From the NCBI GenBank assembly GCA_015698045.1, contig BLAL01000043.1:868001-932000 (forward strand): a stretch of DNA of 64,000 nucleotides. The letters run 5' to 3'. The DNA comes from Rhizophagus clarus. Its lineage: Eukaryota > Glomeromycota > Glomeromycetes > Glomerales > Glomeraceae. A program made the position numbers and the translations under genes. Positions 11,601-21,949 of the stretch are shown piece after piece. Every line of letters begins with the position of its first letter. The first letter of the stretch is position 1. Below the pieces are notes generated by a model. It was given only the letters and a program-made list of their open reading frames with translations, was not told the DNA's origin and made no database searches.

Positions 11601-13423
11601 CTAAAATATTTACAATGTTCTTTTTTGTAAATTATTAGGTTCGAGATTCAAAAGGACGTAAAATGTCAAAATCACTTGGGAATGTTATAGATCCGATACA
11701 TGTAATTGAAGGTGTAACGTTAAAAGAAATGCAACAAGGATTATATGAGAGTAACCTCGCAAAAAATGAAATAAAAGAAAGCGTTGAATTGTTAGCAAAA
11801 GAATTTCCGGAAGGTATCAAGGCATGTGGAACCGATTCTTTGAGATTTAGTTTAATATTATATACACAACAGGTAATTAATTCATAACAAAAATTTGTTT
11901 ATTCATTCTTTATTTCAACAAAAAAAAAATAATTTTTTTTTTTTTGGATAGACACGTCAAATTAATTTAGATATAACGAACGTTATATCATCAGGAAACT
12001 TTTGCAACAAAATATGGAATTTATTCAAATTTGCGCATGAAAGATTTGATTCATTGAACCACACTATATCAATATACAAAACAATATCAGATTCTTCGTT
12101 GAGCGCATATACTGAACATTTATCGTTAGTTGATAAATATGTATTATCTAAATTAGCTAATACAATAATGTGCGCACAAAATGGATTTCAAAAATTAGAG
12201 TTACATGAAGTGACTGATACACTAAGAAATTTTATTATTGGAGATTTGTGTGGTGTTTATTTGGAATTTGTTAAACCAGTCTTATACGGAAATCAAGGAG
12301 ATATTGACGTAAAAGTAAGTACTTGTTTACATGCTTGTATAATTGATGATTCATAATAATGAAAATTTTTTTTTTATGCTTTATTAGGCACAAAAAGCTG
12401 CGTTAAAGGTTTTGGAAACATGTTTGGATGCTTCTTTAAGATTACTTCATCCTTTTATGCCATTTATTACTGAGGTATAACTTTTATTCGATGAAAGTCG
12501 CACGTAAGGTACTGTAATAATTAATCCATATCTTTAATTAAATTACGTTATTATTATTAGGAATTATGGCAAAGTCTTGTGAACCAGACAGAAAATATAT
12601 CTTTACCAGAATCGATTATGTTGGCCGAATATCCTAAAATAAAAAATGTTAATACATGGAAGGATAATAAAGTTGAAGACGCTATGCAGGTAAATTAAAA
12701 AATAGTTTTTATTTTTATTGATTTATAGATTATAGTGAACTGGACCTCCTATTTGTTACATATTTAGACCGTTTTAGGGGTTATTCGTGCTTCACGTTCT
12801 CTAAGACAAAGAAACAACATACCATTAGGACATCCTTTACCTTTTACAATATGGACTAATGACCAAGAATTGATAAGTAATCAAGGTCCGATTAAAAAAT
12901 ATTTTAATGATATACAAAAATTTATTCAAGCTTCTGAAATTAAAATTATGGATTCGCAGGTAAATATTCTTTAATCTCTCAATTAGTTAATTAAATTAAT
13001 ATCCTTTTTATTTTTTAGGATGAAAAATTATTAAGTAACTTTACCGTTAGCTTCGTATCATCGAATCTCAAAGTATACGTCCCAATATCATCTATACATG
13101 AAGTTCAATCATCTTTATCGACGAAAAATAATACAAATAAAGACGAACAATTTAAAAAGTTAAATAAAAGATTGGATAAAGTTATTATAGAATTGGATTC
13201 ATTAAAAAATAAGATAGAAAATCCTGAATACAAAGCAAAAGCTCCTGAAATTGCCAAGGAGAAAGACAGGTATATATTTGAAGAATTGTTTTTTTTTCCT
13301 GGAAATTACTTAAATTACTTGACGATGACGCATGTTTTATTATGAATATTTAGGAAAAAGTATGAAACTTTAATTGAACAAAGAAATGAGTTACAAAAGA
13401 ACATCGATTTGTTAAAAATTTAA
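8613..13423 (+). CDS. Valyl-tRNA synthetase, 23 exons, with mitochondrial-type presequence
   Basis: Class I enzyme that charges tRNA-Val. Reconstructed exons: 8613-8795, 8879-8921, 8997-9115, 9180-9299, 9377-9466, 9537-9710, 9782-9840, 9914-10061, 10132-10236, 10312-10431, 10511-10659, 10733-10839, 10923-11012, 11090-11199, 11261-11344, 11429-11557, 11639-11872, 11952-12314, 12388-12474, 12561-12689, 12768-12959, 13019-13269, 13354-13423. All GT..AG junctions keep frame and give 1051 residues, normal for the family. Visible landmarks are [16 protein letters not shown] (HIGH motif), PGTDHAGI, the editing-domain stretch [42 protein letters not shown] (KMSKS loop), and a C-terminal Lys/Glu coiled coil. 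The first about 40 residues are Ser/Lys/Phe/Asn-rich without acidic residues, as in a mitochondrial targeting peptide. No second in-frame ATG precedes the core. Fungi often use one gene for both compartments (established for yeast VAS1); here only the mitochondrial form has an obvious AUG. Confidence 0.93.
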
Positions 13424-13578
13424 GATTCTTCTTACAATAGTGGTATATTTATTGAAAAACATTCTTTTTTTTTTATTTATTTATTTATTAATAAAAGTTT
13501 ATCAAAATACAAATACATAATTTATCATAATTGAGTAATTTTCATAAAATTCTATTTTAATTGTTTTAATTGTTTTTT

Positions 13579-15420
13579 TTAAACTAAATAAGTATCCTTA
13601 ATATAATCATAAATTTGAATATTTAACATATCATAATTTTGAACCTTAATACCATATAATTTAAAAATCTTAACTTCATCCATTAAAGAAGATAAATCTT
13701 TAAAATTTCCATTTAAAAAAGTAATCTTAAAAGCCAAATATCTAACCCCCCTCCTTTCCATAATATATTTTTTTATATAAGGTAAAATATCTAAACCACC
13801 AATTTGCATTTCATTTCTAATTACTAATTTATTAATAAAAGTATTTTGAGAACCTAATAAAAAGGATTCAAAATCATTTATATTATTAATTATAAAAGAT
13901 AATTTTAAATATTCTAATCTAAAAGGTAAAATTTGACCCAAATTTTGTAACACAACAGAACTAATAGGATCATAACCAATAGTAAGGTAATTAAGGTGTT
14001 GACCAAAATTTCTAATTAAATCTAACATTAAATAAATATTTTGAAAATTTTGATAATCAAATGTTGGTAATTCAAAAAATTTGATTTTTGTACAATATTT
14101 TATAATTAATTCCATTAAAGATTTTTTTAAAGGATGATTACCAAAACCTAAATTTTCTAAATAATCACCAGATTTTTGAAATAATAATTGAAAAGATTTA
14201 ATTTGTAACATTTCATTAATAAATAAAGATCTTAATTTAATAGGTTTGTTAATATTAACAATTTGTTCAATAAAATCATAATTTAAAGAATGACAATCAA
14301 TAATATGAATAGATTCCAAAACATTTAATCTTTCAAAAATTTCTTTAAAGATTAAAATATTTTTAAAATCGATATGATAAAATATGATAGTATTTAATGT
14401 ATTTGAACAATTATTTGATAATCTTAAAGAAGATAATAAAGAATTATATAAAGGTAAAGAATCAAAATCCAATAAAATTTTTTTAAGATTTTGTCTTGAA
14501 TGAATTATATGAGAAGAGATAGTATCAATTATAGAATCATCACTTTTTTTAAATTGAAAATTAAGATTTGTAATAGAAGTACAATTGGTATATAAATATT
14601 TCAAAAAGAGGTAAATTTTTGTTAATTTAGTATTTCTTAATTTAAAAGAAAATTTTAAATTTTTAATATCACGAATAAAATTTGGATCTTGTAAAATGAT
14701 ATCAAAAATATCATTAAAATAATTATGATCTTTTAATCTTACTAATATAACTTCAAAAGTAATTAAATTTACATTATTTTGAATAAAAATTTTAAATAAT
14801 GATTTATAAATAAAATTTATAGTTTCCATTCTCAATTCAAGATTATCCAAAATTTTCTTTTCAATTTTAAAACGGGAATTAAAACCTGGTAAATTCAAAG
14901 TAGATAAGGAAGGTAAAGTAGAATTTGATTGAGAATTTGAAGTTAAAAATAAATTTTTAATAGGAGGTAAAATACATTGACCAAAATTTGGTTGATGTTG
15001 AAAGAAATTTTGTTCATTATTATAAAATGATGTAGGAAGAGGAGGTTCATTTTGAGTAGAACAATGACAAGTTAAGATCCACTTATCAATAGAATACCCA
15101 ATTTTAGAAGTATTTAAACATTTAATAAAACTAGGATAATTAAATAATGTATTCGATTGAAATAAATTATTATTAATTCCATATTCGTTTAATTTCGCTT
15201 TATCGTATTCGTTTAAGTTGCGTAAACAAATTCCAATAAAATTATAATTTTTTGTAGGAATTGAAAATGGGTCTTCCCATAACAATGGGATAGCAATACG
15301 ACACCATAATCTATTTACTAATACACATGAATGTAACATTGAATAATCATTTTGAAAATAATGTATAATTTCATTTGTTAATTCCGGTAAATCTCCCAAA
15401 GATATTTTTGAATATGCCAT
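13579..15420 (-). CDS. F-box protein with degenerate leucine-rich repeats
   Basis: 613 residues. An N-terminal F-box-like segment (GDLPELTNEIIHYF, SMLHSCVLVNRLWCRIAIPLLWEDPF, residues about 9-55) is followed by Leu/Ile/Asn-rich repeats such as NVLESIHIIDCHSLNYDFIEQ and PIKLRSLFI, which suit a curved LRR substrate-binding surface. F-box proteins bind Skp1 and bring substrates to SCF ubiquitin ligases (family knowledge). I chose the ATG at 15418-15420 because the three paralogues (40857, 42715, 45147) all begin M-A/T-C-S-K or M-A-Y-S-K there; the open frame continues upstream for 65 more codons but is Phe/Lys-rich leader. A CT/T-rich tract lies directly upstream of the ATG. No intron is needed. 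It converges on the valyl-tRNA synthetase gene with 155 bp between stops. Confidence 0.85.
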   Translation of the reverse strand: MAYSKISLGDLPELTNEIIHYFQNDYSMLHSCVLVNRLWCRIAIPLLWEDPFSIPTKNYNFIGICLRNLNEYDKAKLNEYGINNNLFQSNTLFNYPSFIKCLNTSKIGYSIDKWILTCHCSTQNEPPLPTSFYNNEQNFFQHQPNFGQCILPPIKNLFLTSNSQSNSTLPSLSTLNLPGFNSRFKIEKKILDNLELRMETINFIYKSLFKIFIQNNVNLITFEVILVRLKDHNYFNDIFDIILQDPNFIRDIKNLKFSFKLRNTKLTKIYLFLKYLYTNCTSITNLNFQFKKSDDSIIDTISSHIIHSRQNLKKILLDFDSLPLYNSLLSSLRLSNNCSNTLNTIIFYHIDFKNILIFKEIFERLNVLESIHIIDCHSLNYDFIEQIVNINKPIKLRSLFINEMLQIKSFQLLFQKSGDYLENLGFGNHPLKKSLMELIIKYCTKIKFFELPTFDYQNFQNIYLMLDLIRNFGQHLNYLTIGYDPISSVVLQNLGQILPFRLEYLKLSFIINNINDFESFLLGSQNTFINKLVIRNEMQIGGLDILPYIKKYIMERRGVRYLAFKITFLNGNFKDLSSLMDEVKIFKLYGIKVQNYDMLNIQIYDYIKDTYLV

Positions 15421-17363
15421 AGTGAAGGGAAAGAAGAAAAAAAGAATAAAAAAAAAAAAATTAAAAATAAAATAAGGAAAAGATGAGTAGTTTATAGTAG
15501 TTAGAGCTAATTTATTTTTAAAACTTTGAAGCGGGTAATCTGTTGTACAATTTTTGTACAATTTTTTTTTTTTTTTACATTTGAAGTCGATCATTTTTAA
15601 AGTCCATTGTCGCATGATTTACATATATTTTACCTGTAGGGCTGTATGAACTGTTCTGTAGAAGTACGTAAGTCATAAGTCTGTTACATTACTCGGATCT
15701 ACCTTACACTTCTATTTGGCGTGGATCCGGATACATCAATCAAATAAAATTATTCTTGGTTATAAATGATTATTTTAAAAAATATGTATTATTATATAAT
15801 ACAGTTTCAAAGGGGTAAAGTTACGAATTAAAGTTAATATTTTATGCATGTCTTTTATATTTATTTATTACACAAAATCGCAGATGAGGAAAAAATGACA
15901 TAAAATCTGAAACAAAAGAAGTATTCCCTGTAAAAAAAAAAAAAATGATGTACGAAAACATTCCTAAATAGTCTTGATGTGTCCGGATAATATCCTGTTA
16001 AGTTTAAAAAAAAAAGGGACCGACTTATCCAAATACTGCGGACAATTTTCTGCATATCAAATGTTTACATTTCATTGTATTAATCAGATTCGTTAATAAC
16101 GCAAAATTAATCAAATTCCATATGGAAAATAATTAATTATGTATGAAAAATTCATTTATTGAATGATGAAATTTTTGATCAATATCTTTATAACATCTTT
16201 TGTTACTAATTGCAATAATTCTCTTTAACACAATAATTTTTGTATCATTTATTAATTGTTTTACATGTTCAAACTTTATTTTGTATTTACTTCCATTCGA
16301 CTTTTCATAATAAGTAAGTTTACTATATAAATCGAAAATAATAGGAATAATTACAAATATACAAAAAATATTTCAAATATTTAATATTTAAGTGTTTCCC
16401 AATATTTGTTACATAATACCCCCTAAAAATCAACATTTCATACATTGTCATACATGTGACCTTGACAATCCTTAATACAACCAATCCACGGTTTTGTATT
16501 ATGTATGACAAATGTATGAAATGCCATAATATTATAACGCAATTGAACACTTGTTAAAACCATATTAGTCTAATTCTTTCTAACGTCAACGTATTTGATT
16601 ACATCGTTAGAAATTTAATTTGCGTGTCATGATTCTGCATATGCAGTGTTGCTACTAGGTAATCAATTAGAATAGCATACATGTTTTTTAACATCGATCG
16701 CAATAAAAAAAAAATGTATGTTTATAATTACTAGGGAACGGTTTCAGAACCGTTGTAAGTCCGGAGCACAAGTGTGACTAAATGAATCAATCACGCATCG
16801 ACTCAATTTCTGAGCGGGCGGACAGACGGACATTTTGTGTGATCTTTGCATAGAAATACTATATATATTCCTTCGTTACACTCCGGACTAATAACCGAAT
16901 TGTCGTTCTTAATAATTAAGATTCCAACTTCGTTTTAAACCGTTTCATGATTATTTGTCTTGCGTAGGACTTAATTAAAATGCTGAGTATTAACAAGTGC
17001 GTTCGATGAAATCTGTATAGCTTGTGAAGGTATAGAGTTTGTATTCGATTTTAAATATCGGCAAAAGTGAATTCTAACGATGGTGCAGGAGAGGCACTAG
17101 AGAGGCTGCCGATACAAGTTCCGAATACTGTTTTTTTTTCTGTTTCGTATTATTTTTTTCCAAATATTTGTTAATACTGTGACAATTAAATTTTAAAATC
17201 TCTCTTTTTTACTTCGCTCTTTTTGCATATAATCATTCAATAGTAAAATCTGGAAGGTTCTGGATCCTAATAATTTTATTTTTTTGAACCAATACGTAAT
17301 ATTTATTGATTGTTGACTTTTTTTGGCTATTTTAATTAATTGAAACGATTTTAATGGTTAATT
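15421..17363. other. Intergenic region with small inverted repeats
   Basis: Includes the pyrimidine-rich leader of the F-box gene, a 90-bp fold-back element (16434-16523) and, near 16740-16900, a less AT-rich stretch with GTCCGGAGCACAAG and its loose mirror TTACACTCCGGAC, plus GGACAGACGGAC. The last may be an old element end; no gene is visible. Confidence 0.45.
16434..16523. mobile_element. 90-bp fold-back element
   Basis: CATTTCATACATTGTCATAC at the left is mirrored by GTATGACAAATGTATGAAATG at the right, around a short loop. The size and near-perfect arms fit a small MITE or fold-back element. No target duplication is clear. Confidence 0.6.
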
Positions 17364-17439
17364 AACCGTACAGGGACTCGAACCCAGACGCTTCAATATC
17401 ACAAATTGACGTTCTCCCCAATTCGATTGTTGTACGATT
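17364..17439 (-). tRNA. tRNA-His-like sequence (anticodon GTG), possibly degenerate
   Basis: On the minus strand a 76-nt cloverleaf can be drawn. The 7-bp acceptor stem is AATCGTA with TACGGTT (one G-U pair). The 5-bp anticodon stem is TCAAT/ATTGA around loop TTGTGAT, giving anticodon GTG. The T arm has loop TTCGAGT in a CTGGG/CCCTG stem (one mismatch), and GGTTCGAGTCC is a perfect B box. The D arm (AATCGAATTGGGGAGAAC) pairs poorly, and the acceptor stem is unusual for cytosolic tRNA-His. It may be a tRNA pseudogene, an organellar insertion or the head of a SINE. Confidence 0.5.
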
Positions 17440-19166
17440 ACTAACGATTTTTTTAAACAATGATAATTTTTTTTGTTTTTTTAAAAAAAAAAAAATGATT
17501 TTCAAATAAATTATTAAATTCGCCAATTTATGGTTTATTCATCGATTTTTTTATATTAATTTTTTTTTTTTTTATCTATTTATCCACAGCAAGAAAGAAA
17601 TCATAGAATAATCACTTTTAATTTTCAAAATATTCTAGACAAAAAATATTTAGACAAAAAATCTAACAAAATTTTTAAATCCGTCAAGAAAAGAATTGCA
17701 AGAAAAGGTTCGGATTGACGTAATACTTTCAATAGCTTTAACTTATTGTATTCAGCGTTAACGTTAATTTATAATTAATAGATAGTAGTTATTGTTTAGT
17801 CATTAAAAATAATGCGGCGAAAAATAGAAATAAATACTACTAACACTGAATTCAAAATATTGAATCTCATATAAAAATATCGTTATTAAAATCCTGCGTA
17901 TCCCTAATTGCATGGATGATAACAGGTGATACAAGCTCAAATTCACCTTCAGTAATTAATTTAAACCGGCTGGTATATCCAATAGTCCGATATTCTCGAA
18001 TCTCCATACTCCAAGCACTGTTCTACACATTAAAATTCGCTTATTGTGTTTCTTATTTTATTTACAGAACGATCATGGTATGAACTTTGTGATAGAAGAA
18101 CTGATAAACATTATTTTGGCGAAGTCTCACTCAATTATTTATACTGCACTTGTGATCAACTTAAAATATAAATTTATTTATTTATTTATTTATTTAAAAT
18201 GAAAAGAATACAGAGAATAAAAATTATACAGTAATCCTTAAAATATAATATGATAGTGATTATAAAGTTAGCTATTAGTAAAAATGATTATAGATGACAA
18301 CGAAAAGAAAAAATTCATTTTATTTATCATTTATAATGAAGAAATGATTAAATAAATTAAATAAAACTGATTTTATACGTAGGTTTAGGTTTCGATCAAA
18401 GACCGATCAAAATGATCAAATCAAACAAATGATAATGAATTACTTTCCATCTAAATTTTATGACGCAAAAAACTTATGTAGTTGATATTGTCATCTTAAA
18501 ATACGAGATGGAGACTTATTAAACAAAATTTTACAAAAATAATGTTGTTCTACCATACTAGAAAATCTATCACGATTTTTTGCAAGAACTTTTCTAATAC
18601 GTTACTAGAGTTTGATTTTCAATACAAAATAATTATTTTTTAACTTTTTATTTATGTTTAAAAATTAATATTTTTTTTACAATTACATACAATTCATATA
18701 ATAATTAAAATGGTAATTTGAATAACAATAAAATGAAATATTACTATTAGTTTTCGAAATTCTAATTTTTCACGCCAAAGTTTAATTTACTGATATAATC
18801 TACAATTTCCATTTGACGTCCGTCTACTAATTAAAACATTCAACAAAAGTCAGTATATTATTCAATACATTTTCAGATCATTTAATGGATTATATTTATT
18901 GTGTTGTAATACACTGATCTTTATCAGATTTTCGCATGTTATAAATTTTACAAGAATTGAAACGCCCTTTGAAAAAAGTCATTACGCCTTATATTAATAA
19001 ACTTTTTTCACATTTGTCTTTGTTATTTCGTAAATTTTAATCTCTAAAAAACATTACATATAACAACTAGAATTACAAGTCATTTAAGGGAAAATAACGT
19101 AATTTTTGATTCATATAAACAACCCTAGTTACACAACCACAAGATTTATCGTTATATTCAACGAAT

Positions 19167-19199
<33 letters not shown>

Positions 19200-19295
19200 G
19201 TTAGAAATGCCCAAATAACTGTAATTGGGCAGCTAGATCAACATTAATTGGTTCTCATTATCAAGCAGTCGGATCGAATAACTGATTTATCCGGT

Positions 19296-19389
19296 ATGTG
19301 ATTTAAAAGTACTCCAATGCCTGATTCACGATTTATTAGTTATTGTCAATGAATCGTGTATCAGGCATTGGAGTATTTCTAAATCACAT
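19296..19389. repeat. 94-bp fold-back repeat
   Basis: The left arm ATGTGATTTAAAAGTACTCC and AATGCCTGATTCACGATT is mirrored by AATCGTGTATCAGGCATT and GGAGTATTTCTAAATCACAT with few mismatches, enough for a stable hairpin or cruciform. It may be a MITE end-to-end remnant. Confidence 0.65.
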
Positions 19390-21777
19390 GGTCACGGATA
19401 ATAACGTAATGCTGTAGATAATATGAGCTACTAGTTCACGCTGGCTAGGCTTTCATTTATATTACTGGGAGGGTAGGTCAACGGTCTGGGTATTGGAGAA
19501 CTTACAATGGAGGATTTAGATTTCTTTTGGAGATTTACATACTTTTTCTTATTTTATTTGTTTTGTATTTCTTTGTAACTATCTTTAAATAAATTAAACT
19601 AAATTAAATTTGTTTAAATAAAATTTCCAACAATTGACTTACAAGAAAATGTAAATTGTTCCTATACAAGAGATCATCAAATTTGGGAGAGTGAAATGTG
19701 AACATTATTAATAGTAAAGTAATAAAATCGTCTGTAGTGGCATTTCTTCAAAATAATATAATTAATTTATAAATTATTAAGTAATGAAAAGGATAATTCA
19801 TTTATATATAACATAAAAGTAATAATAAACAATGTATAACAAAATAAGCTCACGAATAATGTTACTAATGCGACACACTTAATCACGCACGTGAGAAAAA
19901 TTGTCTTACGTATTGATACTCTAACTGCATAAAGAGCCTTCCCATCTGAAAATTCTTTAAATCCCAATTTTAACTTTCAAGGAAAACATATTAACCTTGT
20001 AGTTTAAGCTTTGCAATAATATTATTTCAATTTTTTTAGAACAAAAAATTTTTTAAGATTAGCCGCAGTAATTCTTTTATAGACCATTTATTTTGCTTGG
20101 CCAAATTTATGGTGCTGATCAGGATATGTATGGCTGATATGAATTCTGGCCTCCAAAATTTCCTTTTGATCGCTTGAAAGTCCACAAGCACTAAATATCT
20201 GGATATATTGAATGCATAAAATATAAATCGTGGAACTCATAGGTTGCCGTGACTGAGCCCTTGAATTACGTAATTATTTGTAAGATACCACTCTATATAT
20301 GTAGAATTTCTGATTTCTTTCAATAAATTTCTTATTATACTTATTGCCACATAAGTTTTAGTCCAATTTATATTGCTTGATTAAACTTATTTTTCATAAG
20401 TTTGTAACATTATGAATATTAATAATTCATTTATTCCTACACAAAAACTAAAATCTAGTCCCATGTCTATATTCTTTGCTTAAATGTATTGAATTGTGCC
20501 CGAATAGTAAACAAATCGTAGCCAAATCGTGCAAGTAATCGTGAATCTTTAGTAATGATTTGGATACGATCTAGTCTATATGCTGTTACTGTGCATTAGA
20601 CGATCAAATTATCCAAGTCGTTATGATTTTAAAAAAAAAAATTTCAAATAATTTTAGCCACATTTATTAAATTTAGTAAATGTACTATATAATTGTATAA
20701 ACATATTGCAAATAATTCGTAAATACATCATTAAGATTTAAGACTTTGCAAATACATTGTTAAATGTTTGTAAATATGTAATAATAATCTTTTGAATAAA
20801 TACTTGTTTCTTATATAAAAATTTCAAATTCGTGACTACTACTGATATCAACAGCGAAACTTATTAATATATATATATATATATATATATCACAAAAGCT
20901 CAAAAACCTATAAAAAGAGGAAAGAAATTATCGATTTTATAATGAGGATTGGTTTATTCATCTATAAGTTACAACGACAAGTAATTAATGAAAATTCTAC
21001 TAGTAATAGTTACACTATACATTTGGCGAAATAATTTGTATGCAGTAAATATATATTTTTTTCAAAGAAATTTTACAACTCAAAAAGATTAATAACTGAG
21101 TATTTAATAACATTTTACTATTTATTTTGAAACACTATACAAATTCGAAAACACTATTACAATACATTTTTATAATTTCGACTGATCTTGCACGATTCGA
21201 TCAAAAGTCAGGTGGCGATTGTCTTAATATGCAGTAACTTCTTATATAGGCGATTTCAGGATCAAGCCAATGCCTATATAAGACTAAATCGTGACCAAAT
21301 CTAGTAAAGCAAAAGATCACTTTTATTTAAATTTATAGAAGATAGTAATTTTCTCAATACAAATATAAAAACATTATTATAATTTATAAATGTTTTGATA
21401 TATGGCTAAGGATGATGTCGCAAATAGGTAATTGCGGAATATTATGGATTTTAAATCTAAAAATAAATAAAAAATCCGCAATTCTGCGGATATTTCGCTA
21501 TTCTGCAATTAGCAGAATTACAGATTAATTGCAGAATTATAAATTAATTTCTAAAAAATATCATTTTTTTTTTAAATTTATTGATATTTAATGACAAATG
21601 ATTTGATCAACTGTTCAATTAATATAATTTCAAAAAAAATAAAGTTCGTTTGGCAATTATTAGAAAATCATATAATTCGGCTGATCTATAAAATGATTAA
21701 AGAAAAAAAATTTTAAAACGATCAATAAAATTCGCTTCTTCTATTTATATTATTTCAATTAAAAGGTGACCGTCCGC

Positions 21778-21851
21778 TTTTGTTATTTGTACCCCCCCTG
21801 GCACTTACGTGTGATATAGTAATTCTAGCTATGGGGGTATAAATAACAAAA
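21778..21851. repeat. Short inverted repeat with poly-C/poly-G arms
   Basis: TTTTGTTATTTGTACCCCCC is mirrored by GGGGGTATAAATAACAAAA 35 bp later. It lies about 100 bp downstream of the stop of the bromodomain gene and could act as a stem-loop in its 3' region or be a small MITE. Confidence 0.55.
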
Positions 21852-21949
21852 TTGAGGTATAAATAACAATGGCCTTTAATTATTATTAAGTACCTTAAAA
21901 CTTGTTATTTTTTAATATCAAGTACATTGAAATATAAAAAAAGTATACT

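Larger units (their letters stand above)
17440..21949. other. Long non-coding AT-rich region
   Basis: No supported gene in 4.5 kb. It contains AT dinucleotide runs (19167-19190 and 20867-20890), a 94-bp fold-back (19296-19389), a 74-bp inverted repeat (21778-21851) and a run of short repeats of GCAGAATTA/AATTGCGGA type at 21430-21550. Confidence 0.5.

Noticed and set aside
15421-15615. N-terminal extension of the 13.6-kb F-box gene
   Set aside because: The extra 65 codons are a Phe/Lys/Asn-rich translation of the leader and T-tract; all paralogues start at the MAYSK/MACSK position.
20867-20890. AT dinucleotide run as a possible functional site
   Set aside because: Simple microsatellite; expected in DNA of this composition.
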